Assembly (NCBI GenBank): GCA_023213395.1 | Contig: CM041465.1 | Span: 115,575,741 to 115,639,740 of the forward strand | Source: Cycas panzhihuaensis | Taxonomy: Eukaryota > Cycadophyta | DNA: 64,000 bases | Direction: 5' to 3' | In this document: piece by piece, positions 20,248-31,537 of the stretch | Layout: each line of letters opens with the position of its first letter | Numbering within the stretch: position 1 is the first letter of the stretch | Made by a program: the position numbers and the translations under genes | The notes under the pieces: model-generated | What the model saw: only the letters and a program-made list of their open reading frames with translations | Told to the model about the DNA's origin: nothing | The model's database searches: none

Positions 20248-21071
20248 CGTAGGAGGCATGTACATTTGATTTTGATAGGAAAGCATGGGCCTCCAGGGGG
20301 TTATATATATAGGCTCGTATGATTGTACCCCCCCTGCAAGGATACCGGCTTCCCACATGTACGATGTAACATATTATTTTTTGGATGTATATATATATAT
20401 GAGGTAGTTGGAACCCAATTTTGATATGAGATGCTGTATAGATCATGTGGCAGATAGCATGTATGCTTTATTTTATATGTTGTAAATATTTATTGTAAGT
20501 ATTTTGTTGTAAGATGCATGTATTTCCTTCCATGTATGGCTATATGTCTAACAGAAGCACATACATCCATCGTAAGTAGAGGTGATAGAGAGGTGTGAGG
20601 TTAGAAATAGAGTGATATGCACGTCCACGGAGGAGCATAGCGGAATATATGAAGGAAACAGCGGGTGAAAGAAAGGAGTAACGGTACTCCAAAGCGTCAT
20701 CCTAATTGGAGGGATGCCCAAGTAGGAAGACGAAAGGTTCCCAAGAGGATACGGGAACACAGGTTCCATAGGAGGAACTAGAAGGAAAAGCGAGAATCCA
20801 TCTTAAATTACCATTCTACCCATGGTTGGGAGGAATGGAAACAACCTAAGATGGTAGTTTAGGCTCATTTCGGAGCATCGTCCTAATTGGGGGATGTCTA
20901 AATAGGAGGACAAAGTCCCAAAGGAAATGGGAACACAGGTTTCGCGGGAGGAACTAGGAAGAGATGCGAAAGACACCTTGAATTACCATTCAACCCATGG
21001 TTGGGAGAAATGGAAACAATTTGAGATAGTAGTTTAGGCTTGTTTTAGTGCATGGCGAAGAGATAGCTGAA
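20248..21071. other. Spacer between integrase and antisense ORF with 181 bp duplication
   Basis: No gene is visible. A TA microsatellite lies at 20387-20400, then the two-copy 181 bp repeat listed separately, then the integrase stop at 21075. This region holds the 3' ends of both the sense pol and the antisense gene, which converge here, so terminator signals of both are expected. Confidence 0.5.
20690..21050. repeat. 181 bp tandem duplication
   Basis: CCTAATTGG at 20701 and again at 20882 starts two parallel blocks. Each has AGGA-GAC, AAGGAAA/AAGAGGA-GGGAACACAGG, GAGGAACTAG and TTAAATTACCATTC or TGAATTACCATTC, then CCCATGGTTGGGA and TAGTTTAGGCT. The copies have diverged by scattered substitutions and small indels. 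Confidence 0.85.
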
Positions 21072-22425
21072 AGATCATGCATAGAACTTCTTGAGGAACT
21101 TCCCATTGATTGCTTTCTCAAACTCCAAGCCTTCCAGGGTAGTAATCCTATATGCGCCATTGTCGAGGCTCTCGAGAGCGATAAAGGGGCCTACCCATTT
21201 GGGCCCAAATTTGGCCAGATGGTCGTAAAGGTATTCCAACTTGAGGACATGGCCCCAGGGCACAAAGAACGGGCACAAAGACATTTGTCGTGAGTCCTTT
21301 CTAGGCAGGCTTTTGAAGCGATATTCGCTTGATAAGCCATTAAGCGCCTCTCATCTAAGGCTTTGAGGTCCAGGAGGTGAGCCTGGCAGATAGACTCCTC
21401 ATCAATGAGGCCTCAAAGGGAAACCTATAAAGAGGGGATCTCCACATCCAGTGGGAGTATCACCTCGGTTCCGTAGACTAATAAGAATAGAGTCATTCCA
21501 GTAGCCGTGCGGATGGAAGTGCGATAAGCCCACAGGGTGGAAGGGAGTTGGATGCGCCAATCTCTTTGAGATTGGGCAACGGTCTTCTTTAGGATGTTGA
21601 CAAGGGTCTTGTTGAAAGATTCAACTTGCCTGTTTGCCTGGGGGTAATAAGGGGATGACGTCTTATATGAGATTTTAAATTTCTTGCATAGCTCATCCAT
21701 CTCCTTATTACAGAAGGAGGTTCCATTGTTTGTAATTAGGACGTCTGGAATCCCAAAACGACAAACAATATGCTAGTAGATGAAGGTGGCTATCGTCTTG
21801 CCAGGCATAGTGGACAGGGGGATTGCCTCCGCCCATTTGGTAAAGTATTCGGTAGCGGTTACGATATATTTATGTTGTGCAGAAGATGGTGGTGATATAG
21901 CCCTAATGAGGTCTAAACCCTATTGAGAAAAGGGCCATGAAGACATGATAGGGTGCAAAGCCTCGGAAGGCACATACGAGATATTAGCGTGCTCTTGGCA
22001 TCGCTGACATCTAAGGGCATAGGCTGGGTGTCCTTGAACAAGGATGGCCAGTAATAACCCATGCGAAGGATCCTTTGGGCTATAGATTGGCCCATAAAGT
22101 GGGCTCCACAAATGCCATGGTGGAATTTGCTGAGTATTTGGTTCACTTCATCAGGAGCGACATAGCGAAGCAGGATCTTGTCGAAGGATCTCTTATACAA
22201 CACTTCATCCACGAGGAAGTGTTACCTAGCGGTGGCGCAGATGCGTGACCTAACTTTGTTGCTAGCTTCAGGGTGATATTCTTGCTAAGTCAAATACCAC
22301 ACAATGTCGCCATACCACTCGCTATCAGCAAGCAGGTGAAGAGAAGCGTCTTGGACGGTGAAAATAGACTCATCTGGGAGAGAGTCATCAACAGGAACGT
22401 CGCTTGTATTTGGGATGGCAACATC
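21072..22425 (-). pseudogene. Tat element B integrase
   Basis: On the minus strand the zinc-binding region is FHHGICGAHFMGQSIAQRI with the CQRCQ pair in an adjacent frame. The core follows: KYIVTATEYFTKWAEAIPL (first Asp replaced by Glu), GIPDVLITNNGTSF (second Asp replaced by Asn) and SSPYYPQANRQVESFNKTL (Glu kept). Next come WAYRTSIRTATGMTLFLLVYGTE and the C-terminal GPY/F-like region FGPKWVGPFIALESLDNGAYRI ending FLKKFYA. Several stops and one frameshift (about 22010) are present. With two of the three catalytic acids substituted, this copy cannot integrate by itself. Confidence 0.9.
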
Positions 22426-22900
22426 AGCTAATTATTCAGCTACTATCATTCCCTTCTTCGACCTCCTATTGATGACTTGCAAGTTGAACTCTTGAAGTAG
22501 GATGGCCCAACAACCTGCCCTACCCATCAAGTCCGAACGAGTAAGCAAGTAATGCAAGGGATTGGATTGAACGATCACCTTGGTTGTATTGCCGAGCAGG
22601 TAATGCCTAAACTTCTTGGTCACATGGACCAAGGAGAGGCATCCCTTCTTGGTAAGAGGATAGTTTAGCTCAGCAGCCATGACAGTATGGCTAATGAAGT
22701 AGATAGCTCTTTCGGTTCTTGAGTCATCCTCCTGCGTGAGCATTGTGCCCAGGGATTCAGCGATTGCCAAGGTGTATAGGATGAAGGGCTTATCAAAGCG
22801 AGGAGGCGCCAGCGTAGGAGCAGAAACGAGAGCTTCCTTAAGTCCTACGAAGGCCTTTTGGGTTTTGTTAGACTAAGTAAAAGGGGCTCCTTTCTTTAAT
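22426..22900 (-). pseudogene. Tat element B pol RNase H (degenerate)
   Basis: The minus frame reads FILYTLAIAESLGTMLTQED, then YFISHTVMAAELNYPLTKKG, RHYLLGNTTKVIVQSNPLHYLL and AGCWAILLQEFNLQVINRRS. It ends near KGMIVAE, the usual end of gypsy RNase H before integrase. The first catalytic Asp and the TDH-type Asp are not present (LYTLA; VQSNP), and the Glu position is altered (TKKGC). Degeneration of the original RNase H is known in Tat elements that carry a second, archaeal-type RNase H, which here lies at 16698-17185. Only about 200 bp separate it from integrase, so no second RNase H sits at the position between RNase H and integrase. Confidence 0.82.
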
Positions 22901-24060
22901 AGGTTCATAAGAGGCTTGGCGTTTATGGCGAAATCTACCAAGAAATGCCTCAGGAAACCAAGCCTACCTAGAAATAACTTAATTTATCATTGGGTTCTAG
23001 GTGGCAGCATGTCAAGGATTGCTTTGACTTTTTTCGGATCAATTTAGATTCCTTGTTGGGACACAAGGAAACCCAAGAGTTTGCCTAAAGTGATGGCAAA
23101 CACGCATTTGGGCGGGTTCAGACTGACGTGATATTTGACATCAAGTAAGAGAGATGATGGGCTCTGGTATATGAAAGGCCCATCATATCATCCATGAAGA
23201 CCTCCAACGTATTGTTGATGAGGTCATGAAAGATGAAATGCATGGCCCTTTGATAAGTAGCCCCTGCATTCTTGAGACCAAAGGGCATTGCCTTGTAGGC
23301 AAAGGTGCCCCATGACATAGTGAAGGTTGTCTTGTGGCAGTCTTTAGGAGAAATCTGAATTTGGTTATAACTGGAGAAGCCATCCATTAAGGACATAACT
23401 TTGAATCCAGCCGTACGATTAATTATTTGATCAATGAAGGGAAGAGGAAAGTTGTCCTTAGGACAAGCGTTGTTTATGTCGCGAAAGTTGACACATATAC
23501 AAATGGTCCCATTCCTCTTGGCAATGAGAATAATATTCGATACCCACTTAGGGTAATCGATGGAAGAAATGAGTCCCATGTCCAGGAGCTTCTCAACGTC
23601 CATCTTAACGGTGGTTGAGAGCTTTGGGTGGAGGGGACACTACTACTGATGCACAGGACGAGCGTCAGGAACAGTCATAAGGTTATGCATGATGATGAAG
23701 GAGTCGATTCCTTTCATGTCAGAATAGTCCCATGCGAACACATTGCAAAATTCCTAGAATAGGAGGGAGTATTCCCTCACCTCATCAGGAGTACATTCTG
23801 CCCCTACCTTGATGATCTTGTCTAGGGTAAGGACTATGTCCTAAGTTTCCCCCATGCACATAACATTGCCCTCCTCGAAATGGAGGGGGGTAAGATCGAC
23901 AAGAAGAGAGGAAACAGAAGAAGGGATCAGGTCAGCTAGTATGGACCCAATCGCTAGGACCTTCTGGTGGCCATGCTTGTGGTTGCCAGAAGGTAAACTA
24001 GGCATGGAGCCAGCTAAGTGCTCTAGCAAAGCCTCATCGTCCTCGAAGTAGTCCACCCCA
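22901..24060 (-). pseudogene. Tat element B reverse transcriptase with upstream pre-RT segment
   Basis: The pre-RT segment reads DYFEDDEALLEHLAG, then IIKVGAECTPDEVREYS, FCNVFAWDYSDMKGIDS and VPDARPVHQ, a Tat-lineage signature. RT proper has VEKLLDMGLISSIDYPKW, NIILIAKRNGTICICVNFRD, INNACPKDNFPLPFIDQII, SLMDGFSSYNQIQIS and MPFGLKNAGATYQRAM, with the catalytic box EVFMDDM near 23190. Past the box the frame shifts and then continues FLGRLGFLRHFLVDFAINAK and PLMNLLKKGAPFT. FMDD retains both catalytic Asp residues. Stops before VEKLLD and after the box disable it. Confidence 0.92.
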
Positions 24061-24650
24061 TGGATGACCTGACTTCAAATGGACGAGGTACGGGATGGTA
24101 TGGGAGTGATAGGACCGGTATGCCTCATAAGCTGCCCAACATCCCTAAGGGACTCTGAGGGAAAGTCAGAGAGAGATCCCTTATAAAAAGCAAGAGGGAA
24201 ACTCTCAATGCCATCACCTGCGGAGGGTGATGGAATGAAAAAACTAGGAACCTAATGATCGACATGCATAATGACATGTGACATGTGAAAGTGACTGGGC
24301 TCTATAACAAAAGGGGTCCTAGGGAGAGACCTAGAACTAGAAGAATGCCCCCCGCTAGCATGGAGGAAGGAAATAGGATGAGGAATATCCTCATCTTTGC
24401 TATGGGACCCATCATCGTCAAACATTGTGAGGTATCCATAGCTTCCGATGCTGATGGGGGTGAAACGCGTTAAATCAGGGGAAGAAGATATGGGATCTTC
24501 TTCGTGGCGAGCAGAATCGAGGATTCCGATGGAGTAGGCTGAGGCGTGATCGAAAGGGCATTTATTTCCCTTCGTATAGGCGTGGCTTGCCTGAGTAGAA
24601 GACCTAGTTTGTTTGGTGAATGATCGCTCATGGGAGACAACTTTCATTTA
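24061..24650 (-). pseudogene. Tat element B protease-RT linker
   Basis: The minus frame from 24647 (MKVVSHERSFTKQTR) runs about 130 residues, Ser/His-rich with a DDDGSHSKDEDIP acidic patch and no recognisable fold. It joins the protease end to the pre-RT segment. Confidence 0.55.
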
Positions 24651-25065
24651 TCTGTTATGGACAAATTTAAGTTGCCCCCAATGGGTGGAACACACGGCTC
24701 CCATTTGGTCAAGCCATGGTCGACCCAGAAGTAGGTTGTAATCAATGTCAACATCGAGGATAATGATGTTAGTAATGACAGTCTTATCCTCGAGAGTAAG
24801 AGGTATCAAGACAAATCCCAGAGGAGTCTTCTCGCTACTGTCATAACCCTAACATTGCCATGGAACAGGTTCCAAGGCAGAAATACTAAGCTCTTACATG
24901 ACGCACAAGGGCATATCTATGGTAATGGTGAAAGGGAAGTTCCATTAGTATTCCCTTCCACTAAACGAGGGAAGATCTCTAGGATCAAAAGAGATGACGG
25001 GTTCGCAACTTTGGGTTATGCCCAAGGCATGAACGGATGCGTCATTTGATCCTAAGCTTCCAAGA
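24651..25065 (-). pseudogene. Tat element B aspartic protease, catalytic motif not found
   Basis: Minus frames give SFDPRDLPSFSGREY, TITIDMPLCVM, then GYDSSEKTPLGFVLIPLTL, TVITNIIILDVDIDYNLLLG and RPWLDQMGAV, ending HWGQLKFVHN. This is the standard Tat protease body ending in the YN-LLGRPW motif. The expected active site (V-L-V-D-N/S-G-S) between PLCVM and the GYDSS segment is not visible in any frame, so it seems deleted or decayed. Confidence 0.7.
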
Positions 25066-27200
25066 GGAGCGCTCATTGCTTGAGGCAACTTCTCAAGATG
25101 TCCATAATGGATGTCCCGGCAACTACGATAAGAAGCTCGTCGACTATGGAGAAAGACCTACCCCTCCCTGTGGGTTGGGTAAGGGCTCTTCTAAAGTCGA
25201 ATTGGCCAAGGCGGATGGGAATGCTCTTGAGAAGTATAGGAATCTCTGGAGGAATGGCTTCCGAAGGAGGATCAAGTTGTGAGGTAGATGCAGAGGCACC
25301 AATTACCTCCTTCGTGGCTTGAGACTGAGTCAAAGTGTAAAGGGGAGTGGTCTCAAGCATCTGAATCACCTTCTTTCCTTTGTTATAGGACCACGAAGGT
25401 GATGGAGCACATCGGTCAGGGGAGCGCAAAGGGAAAGATGGCCTTCACACACCCTTCCCTCTACCATGCAAAGGGCGAGAATAAGGGGACCTATCCCAAT
25501 TCCAATTGTTCCTTTATTGAACATCACGACCACGTTCCCCATGTTTGGGGAATGGATCTCTATAAACAGGTTGATTGAGGTTAGCCCTCAATGCCTGTCT
25601 AGGGGATGAATCGCGCAGTGGGGCATCACGTGGGTGTTGCACCTGATAATGCGAATCATCATGGAAACATTCCTCGTGGATGGAACACCACCTCTTCTCA
25701 AGGGGAGGGTCGATCCTCCTTACTTGAGAAGGTTGGGTGTTACCCCCTTTTGGGGGAATGGCACGAGAAGCTTTTTGAACTAGTTTATGGGAGGTTGATG
25801 ACGAAGGGGATTGGAGTTTAAGCTCCTTCATCATGTGCTTGAATGAGTGAATCACAGAGGTAAGAGGGTCTAGGGTCCTCTCAGTTGGATGAGAGGTAGA
25901 CCTGGCAGGTTGCGTAGGTTTGGTTTCCTTCACTGGGGGAGGTGCCTCACGACATTGTGAGGACTTTAGAGGTTTCTTGAGTCCAGCTTGGATCTCAATG
26001 GCCTCTAACGCCAAGCACCTTGTAATCGTAGAGTTGCATGTGGTTGCCCCCATCTTAAGGACTTCCACATACACTTCGGGGTGAAGTGCATTGACGAAGA
26101 GATCTCGCTTTAACTCTTCAGGCAACGTGGCCTTGGTAGAGTGAAGGAGATCATGAAATCTCCTTACAAAGTCATGATTCATTTCATCGTGACCTTGTTT
26201 AAGTGAAAGGAGAGCCTTCATTCCACTCTCAAATGGATGAGCTACGTTAAAGTAATTGATGAACTCATCCACCAATTGTTGGAATGAGTGAATGGAGTGG
26301 GCAGGGAGATGGTAAAACCACTTGAGGGCATCGCCCTGCAAGGATCATAGAAATAGCTTCATTAGAATGTGGTCGTAAGCCCAATAATCTATGCATGCCA
26401 TAGAGAAACTACATACGTGCTTGGTTGGGTCTTGCAACGAAGTTCCATCGAACTTTGGAACTTCAGGAGGGTGAGGCGGCAAGTTAGTCCTTAGCGCCTC
26501 AACGAATAGCAGCGTCGACCTGTAGTCCATGAAGGGATGGGTCCTCACATGGGCTAAAGGATCAACGAATAGTAAAGAAACAGGAATGGATGGGGGAGGT
26601 AGACCCATCCCTCCTTGAGGAAATGCCCCTTGCTGGAAGGGGGGTTACAGATAAATGCCTTAGAAGGGAGGCATGCTTCCTTACAAAGGCGTGGCAACAA
26701 GAGTTGTGCTGGATAATGGAAATGAAGGGTGTGAGACTAGATTCTGCCCATATGGGCCACCCGTAGGTGGTGCAACCCCATATGGGTGCAACAGGTCCAC
26801 CCCATAAGCAGGAAGATGGTTTCCCCTACCCTGCCCCCAAGGTTGTGATGCATACCCTGGGGGCACGTAAAGGGAGGGACCACCAGATGAGTTTTGAATA
26901 TATGTAGGAGCAAGTCCTATATAGTTGATAATAGTAGAATTAGTAGGGCCTCAAGGCCTACTAGGAAATGCATGTGCCACGTTTGAAGGTGGCACATTCG
27001 TTTGACTCAGAACAGGCATGCTAACACCAAGTTGGGAAAAGGACATGCCACGAACGGGCCCTGAAGGAACAGGACCATGGCTAGGGATATATGGCACAAC
27101 ACTTGCCCTGTGAGCTGATATAGACACGGCATGGGACGAGTGTACACAGGTAGAAGAGTCATTTCCTGTGGGAGGCGTAGGTACAGATGAAGAAGATGCT
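25066..27200 (-). pseudogene. Tat element B gag
   Basis: The N-terminal part (26609-27200) is rich in Pro, Gly and Ser (PPGYASQPWGQGRG). The capsid region reads PEVPKFDGTSLQDPTKHVC and YDHILMKLFL, then (after one stop) GDALKWFYHLPAHSIHSFQQ, LVDEFINYFNVAHP, MNHDFVRRFHDLL and LPEELKRDLFVNALHPEVY. This is a clear Retrotrans_gag pattern. A basic, Ser-rich tail follows (25514-25950), then WCSIHEECFHDDSHYQVQ, which may be a relic zinc-binding box with a C...C...H spacing. The longest intact frame is 275 residues. The frame 25073-25429 (IRLGQFDFRRALTQP) links gag to protease. Confidence 0.87.
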
Positions 27201-27815
27201 ACATTGCACAGAACTTCTTCAAACCACTTAGGATGTGGTTGACGATGAATTTCTCAAAAGTACTCACTAAGCACTTCGACCACATCGGTGGGAGGGGTAT
27301 CCTCGTAGCAATACAAGGTCGACGGGATCTCCAATGTCGGGGACCCCTCAGGGCACTCCTCGTAAGATTCACCAATAGGATAGTGAGTCTCGTGAGGAGA
27401 CGAGCTTTCTACCGCATGCGCAAAAGGATGAAACTCAGAAGGGCGAAACGGGTCACCTGGATAATAGATGGAATCATCACCCTTGTGGGTGGATCTAGGA
27501 ACGGATGTAGGAAACTCTTAAGTTCCCGAGACCATGGTATGATAAGCCCAATCAGACTGGTAACCTTCCATTGTCGAATCGGGGTTCGACGATGTAAGGG
27601 AACAAGGCGATTGGTCTTCTAACAATGGCGGTAGACCTCGTAAGTGACGTGAGAAATGTCATATGCAACGCCTTTACGAGCATTGCTAGAAGAAAGCGAA
27701 AAGAGGAAAATGAAGTAAGTACATTGGGGGCTACCCAACTAAAATACAGAATAAGAAAACTACCTAAAGGAAAGAACACCAATGAAAAGGGGAAGCGGAT
27801 CTAGTTCCCTTACTG
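27201..27815 (-). other. Leader of Tat element B
   Basis: About 0.6 kb lies between the primer-binding site and gag. The minus frame 27552-27782 (76 residues, starting MVFFPLGSFLIL) is hydrophobic at its start, but I recognise no family and see no counterpart in element C. I treat it as non-coding. Confidence 0.45.
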
Positions 27816-27838
27816 GCAGTTCCCCAGTATGGTCGTCA
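27816..27838 (-). other. Probable primer-binding site of Tat element B
   Basis: Immediately inside the 5' LTR the minus strand reads TGACGACCATACTGGGGAA. The same position in element C reads TGGTAACCATATTAGGGAA, so the site is conserved between families. It is not the initiator-Met type. I cannot name the tRNA with certainty. Confidence 0.55.
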
Positions 27839-27839
27839 G

Positions 27840-30378
27840 TGAAAGGCTTGTTGCGGGGTGGTGTCCCTACGTCTAGTAAAGGGGATGGAATGTGCAAAAC
27901 TAAATTAAACTTGAACAGTAAGGACTTCACCTCACAGGGCATCCGTGCACTGGAGTACAGATTAAGGACTACAGAGGTGTCTGGTTGCCTCTAGGTAGTC
28001 ATGTAAAGCGAGGCCTTCCTACCCCTCGGATGGCCAGGAAGAGGAGAAAGTACCTGGTGCATTGCGTCTTCTCAAGGAAATGAGAAGGCAACGAAATAGA
28101 AAGGCAAGTAAACTAATGTATAGTCATAGGCTAAAGGGAATAAAACACGGGTAGCTCAAATGCAAAGTAAGCTACCTAACTATGCTAAGCTAACCAATGG
28201 ATGAAACAATGTAAAACATACACATATTCCTTTTTCCCTTTTAATTCTTTACATATTCCTAACTATACAAGCATGTGTATGAAAGACAATGGTGTAAAAG
28301 AGATATGTAGGGAATAAGAAGAGTACCTGGATCTGGTGTCCGAGTGGAGTGCTGCTCGTTCCTTTAGTTCCCACTCCTTTCTACTCCGCTCGTTGCGTAT
28401 GTGATGCCGCTTGATGGTAGTTGCCGTAAGCAACCGAAGAGGGGCTAACTACCTCCCCTTAAACATGCAAAAGTAAAAAGCGGAAAAGAAGCAAAAAGTG
28501 TGAAATAACAAGGAATGCACTAAATATAGAACTAACCTGTAATGGGTTTCATTCCACGCGCAGCTCCACCAACACGAGATCCTGCAAGCATGTTAGGAGA
28601 GCACCTTCCTCTCAGAAGAGGGGCCACAAAATATACTGAATATAGGTACTAAAATCAAATAGAAATACATAAATCTATGCTAAGCATCAATATGTAATAA
28701 AGTAAAATGACAACATGCATCAAAACCTCCTGCCAACGTATACCATAAGCAACATCCAAAAAATGAAAAGAGTATAGCCTTGGAATGGCTAACTCACCCA
28801 CAAAGAATCTCCATGGGACTTGGAAAGGGTAAACGGGCTCACAACAAGGTCATGGGATAGTAAATAGTAAGAAAGAAGGGAGCAATGGAAAGGTTTGGGG
28901 CTTAGGCAGGGCCCAACACTGACGAATGGAATTTCTAGAACCGGCATGGCAACAGGTTGCTAATGCTGGTTTCAACTCCAAAACTGGATTCCCCAAATTC
29001 CCTTAACCCAATTCCTAGGAAGGCACTAAAGATAAAGGGAAAGAGGATAACGGACAGAACCCTTAGGGAGAAGGGCAGTAATGGGGACGGAACCCTGCCT
29101 ACCTCCCTCAAATCCTCTTTGTGTTGCCCCTTTACAACAGCCAACTAAGAATAGATTGAGTCGGATGATTGGGGGAAATAATACTATCTCAAAAAAAATA
29201 AGGAAGTGATGCTAATTAAGTGCAATAACATAAAGTTACACAAACTAAAAGTTTATTCACCAAAATATAAAAATAAGAACAATACAAATTGTAAGTAAGA
29301 GTAGAGAGTACCTTGTTGAGGAAGAACCAAACATAAGTTTGCTGTTAGGAGATAGCAGAAATAACCAGCATATGGTGAATAATAGTGTTAAGTTTTTGCA
29401 AAAAGAAAAGTGTGAAAATATCTTTGTAAACTTGGGGCCTTGGTAGTTGGTCCTTTTGAGGAGCTTTTGGTAGAAATCTTCCTTGAAACCTTGGTCACTT
29501 GTAAGAAGCTGTGAAACCTACTGTTAAGGGCTATGGGGGCAGTAATAGTCCCTGAAAATCCATCTTGCAGCAGTGTCTTCTCCCTTGTGACAGGTTTTTG
29601 TAAATTTAGTGTATGTCTTTCTATGTAATTTTAAGTAAAAAAGTTAGAAAAATAGAAAAAAGATCTCAAAATAAGGAGGAAAATCCCCCTTTATCCCCTA
29701 TTCACTGTAGGTGAACATTGGGGATGTCAGGGCGACTCAAATCAATAGGCGCCACGTGGCAGTTCTACGAAAAAAGTGAAAACTGTCGCGTGGTTCTCTT
29801 TTTTGAAATTCAAACAATCGTATCAAGAAGAAACCCGGCAAAGACCACTCAAGAAAAGATCATGATCGAGTTTACTGATGGTACCGCATAAGTAATAAAA
29901 AAAAGATAAAAACAACAGAAATAAAGGTTTTAGAGCTGTTATTAAGGGTAAATTAAGCCTAAAACAGCAGAGGGAAACATCTAGATGATGGGCAAATAGC
30001 TAAAACAGTAAACATGTCTCAACCAAGGGATTAATCGGGCTTGGAGGAAACTATAACCTGAGTAAAATATCGTAACATGGGCAAGCATGACTGATTGAAA
30101 CATCTCGAGAGGTTGTGGAGATGATGTGGGTGGCTGTGTGCCATATGGGGTGTAGCATTCGATGAGGAATGCCCCCATTGTGAGTCATCATAGGCTGATA
30201 GTGTGCCGTAAGCATATGCAATATGATCAGGCAGAGAAGCAATGCATGCAGGCAGGCACATGTCAAGTAGTCTACGCTAAATAATCTCAATCAAGCACGA
30301 GCAGGGAGAAGTGAGAACGTATACCTAAACATACCTAGGTTGATGTATCTCGAGTCCATTCCCAGTAGTTGGGAAACA
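27840..30378 (-). repeat. 5' LTR of Tat element B
   Basis: This 2539 bp LTR begins TGAAAGGC and ends GGGAAACA, followed by the CCTAC duplication. It pairs with 13800-16339. Confidence 0.93.
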
Positions 30379-30900
30379 CCTACTTATGTTGCTTTGCATC
30401 TGACCACTAGTCTAAATAGACATCATGGCTAACCTTAACTGAGTATTGGTATAACTCTTCACACCATTCAACCATTGGAATATCCCAATTCTTGGCTCTA
30501 TCTGGGTATCCCCTGTCATCCCACCATACCTTGGCTACTAATCTCTACATGATAGTAGTATAATAAAAACTATAGCATATAGACCAAATTCTCCATACCC
30601 TTAAATAGAACCTATCCATGGCCCAAAATCAAATGGAACAATTAGCAGACTGCCACCACTCTGATCGTTCCTTCAATATTAATAATCTTGTATTCCTTTG
30701 TCTCCAACCTTATAAGCAACAATCCCTTTGCCACCATAAGAACCACAAACTTAGCCCCCAATATTATGTCCCCTATAAAGTCCTTAAACGTATTAGTGAA
30801 GTTGTATATACTCTCAACCTTACCCCTACCATAAACATCCATAATATTTTTTATGTCTCCTATCTTCAAAAGTGTTTAATCAAAACACATATTCCCTAGA
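30379..30900 (+). pseudogene. Chromovirus integrase, second part (C-terminal)
   Basis: After element B the chromovirus frame resumes: YLCCFASDH, TSWLTLTEYWYNSSHHSTIG and SQFLALSGYPLSSH. The C-terminal domain follows: MAQNQMEQLADCHHSDRSF, VFLCLQPYKQQSL, KLSPQYYVPYKVLKRISE, VYTLNLTPTINIHNIFYV and SYLQKCL. The last frame is open for 93 residues and matches the GPY/F-type C-terminal domain of chromovirus integrases. Confidence 0.9.
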
Positions 30901-31107
30901 CAACCCTTCTAATTTTAGATGAAGAGCAAACCTTATTTGAACCTCTAAAATGTATACTGGATACTAAACAATGCTATCTCTGAAATCAATCCATTTCAAA
31001 ATATTTGATATAGTGGACATGTTGTAACTCTGATGAAGCAACTTAGGAGTCTGATGATTTTATTAAAAAGCACCCACATCTCACATGCCTCAAGGACTCG
31101 ATATTTT
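30901..31107 (+). pseudogene. Chromovirus chromodomain
   Basis: The frame reads LILDEEQTLFEPLKCILDTK, then SISKYLI-W, DEATWESDDFIKKHPHL. The spacing of ILD..., K-YLI-W and the EATWE box identifies the integrase-fused chromodomain that steers these elements to particular chromatin. Two stops (at former Trp/Gln positions) break it. Confidence 0.82.
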
Positions 31108-31120
31108 AGAGGAGGGGACC
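31108..31120 (+). other. Polypurine tract of the chromovirus
   Basis: AGAGGAGGGGA lies directly before the 3' LTR start TATTAC. Confidence 0.75.
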
Positions 31121-31537
31121 TATTACATAACTTATCCCACTAAGTTATGTAAACCACTAGTATACGGAGAGCTATCAGCAAGTTATAAGATAAAGTTAAT
31201 TATGAAACTTCGAGCATATGCCGACAAGTAGGCCAATGGTATGTAAGGCCACTATGCCATCTAATAGAATGTAAGGTCGCTTAGGCTGCTAATAGGATTA
31301 TATTGAAAAGACCATTTTTTTTCTATATAAGGGTCACAAATTGTAAATGATAGGTATCTTGTTGGAAGTTTTTATAAATATTGTGTTGCAGTGCTCTCTA
31401 TTTTGGTGATTATTTAGTGCTCTAGTATTCTTATAAAGTTCTTAGTTAATTTGTTTTCCCCATTGGATAGAACGATGCAATTGTGATTGTCATTTTTTTG
31501 CTACTCTCAAAGAGTTCTAGTGAGAAGAAATGTCCCA
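31121..31537 (+). repeat. 3' LTR of the chromovirus
   Basis: This 417 bp LTR ends TGTCCCA and pairs with 8323-8740. Substitutions are scattered along the length. Confidence 0.88.

Larger units (their letters stand above)
13800..30378 (-). mobile_element. Large Tat-lineage Ty3/gypsy element B (minus strand), with antisense ORF and extra RNase H
   Basis: LTRs of 2540 bp (13800-16339) and 2539 bp (27840-30378) begin TGAAA and end GGAAACA. The 5 bp duplication CCTAC flanks them exactly (13795-13799 and 30379-30383). In minus orientation the internal region carries gag, protease, RT, RNase H and integrase, then an antisense plus-strand gene and a second RNase H before the 3' LTR. The RT motifs and the pre-RT segment (FAWDYSDMKGIDSF) place it in the Tat/Retand/Ogre-like lineage. 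It inserted into the chromovirus integrase. All coding parts carry stops. Confidence 0.93.
8323..31537 (+). mobile_element. Ty3/gypsy chromovirus (plus strand), split by Tat element B
   Basis: The LTRs at 8323-8740 and 31121-31537 flank gag, protease, RT, RNase H, integrase and a C-terminal chromodomain, all on the plus strand. Removing the 16.6 kb insertion B leaves about 6.6 kb, a normal chromovirus size. The flanking bases TAATC (8318-8322) and CAATC (31538-31542) match at four of five positions as a target duplication, and the host copia A integrase reads straight across (EAN|LITRFW). Many stops make it non-functional. Confidence 0.92.

Noticed and set aside
24285-24473. Plus-strand frames in 23400-25600
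   Set aside because: They overlap the gag-pol frames of B on the minus strand, which carry clear domain motifs; these are shadows.
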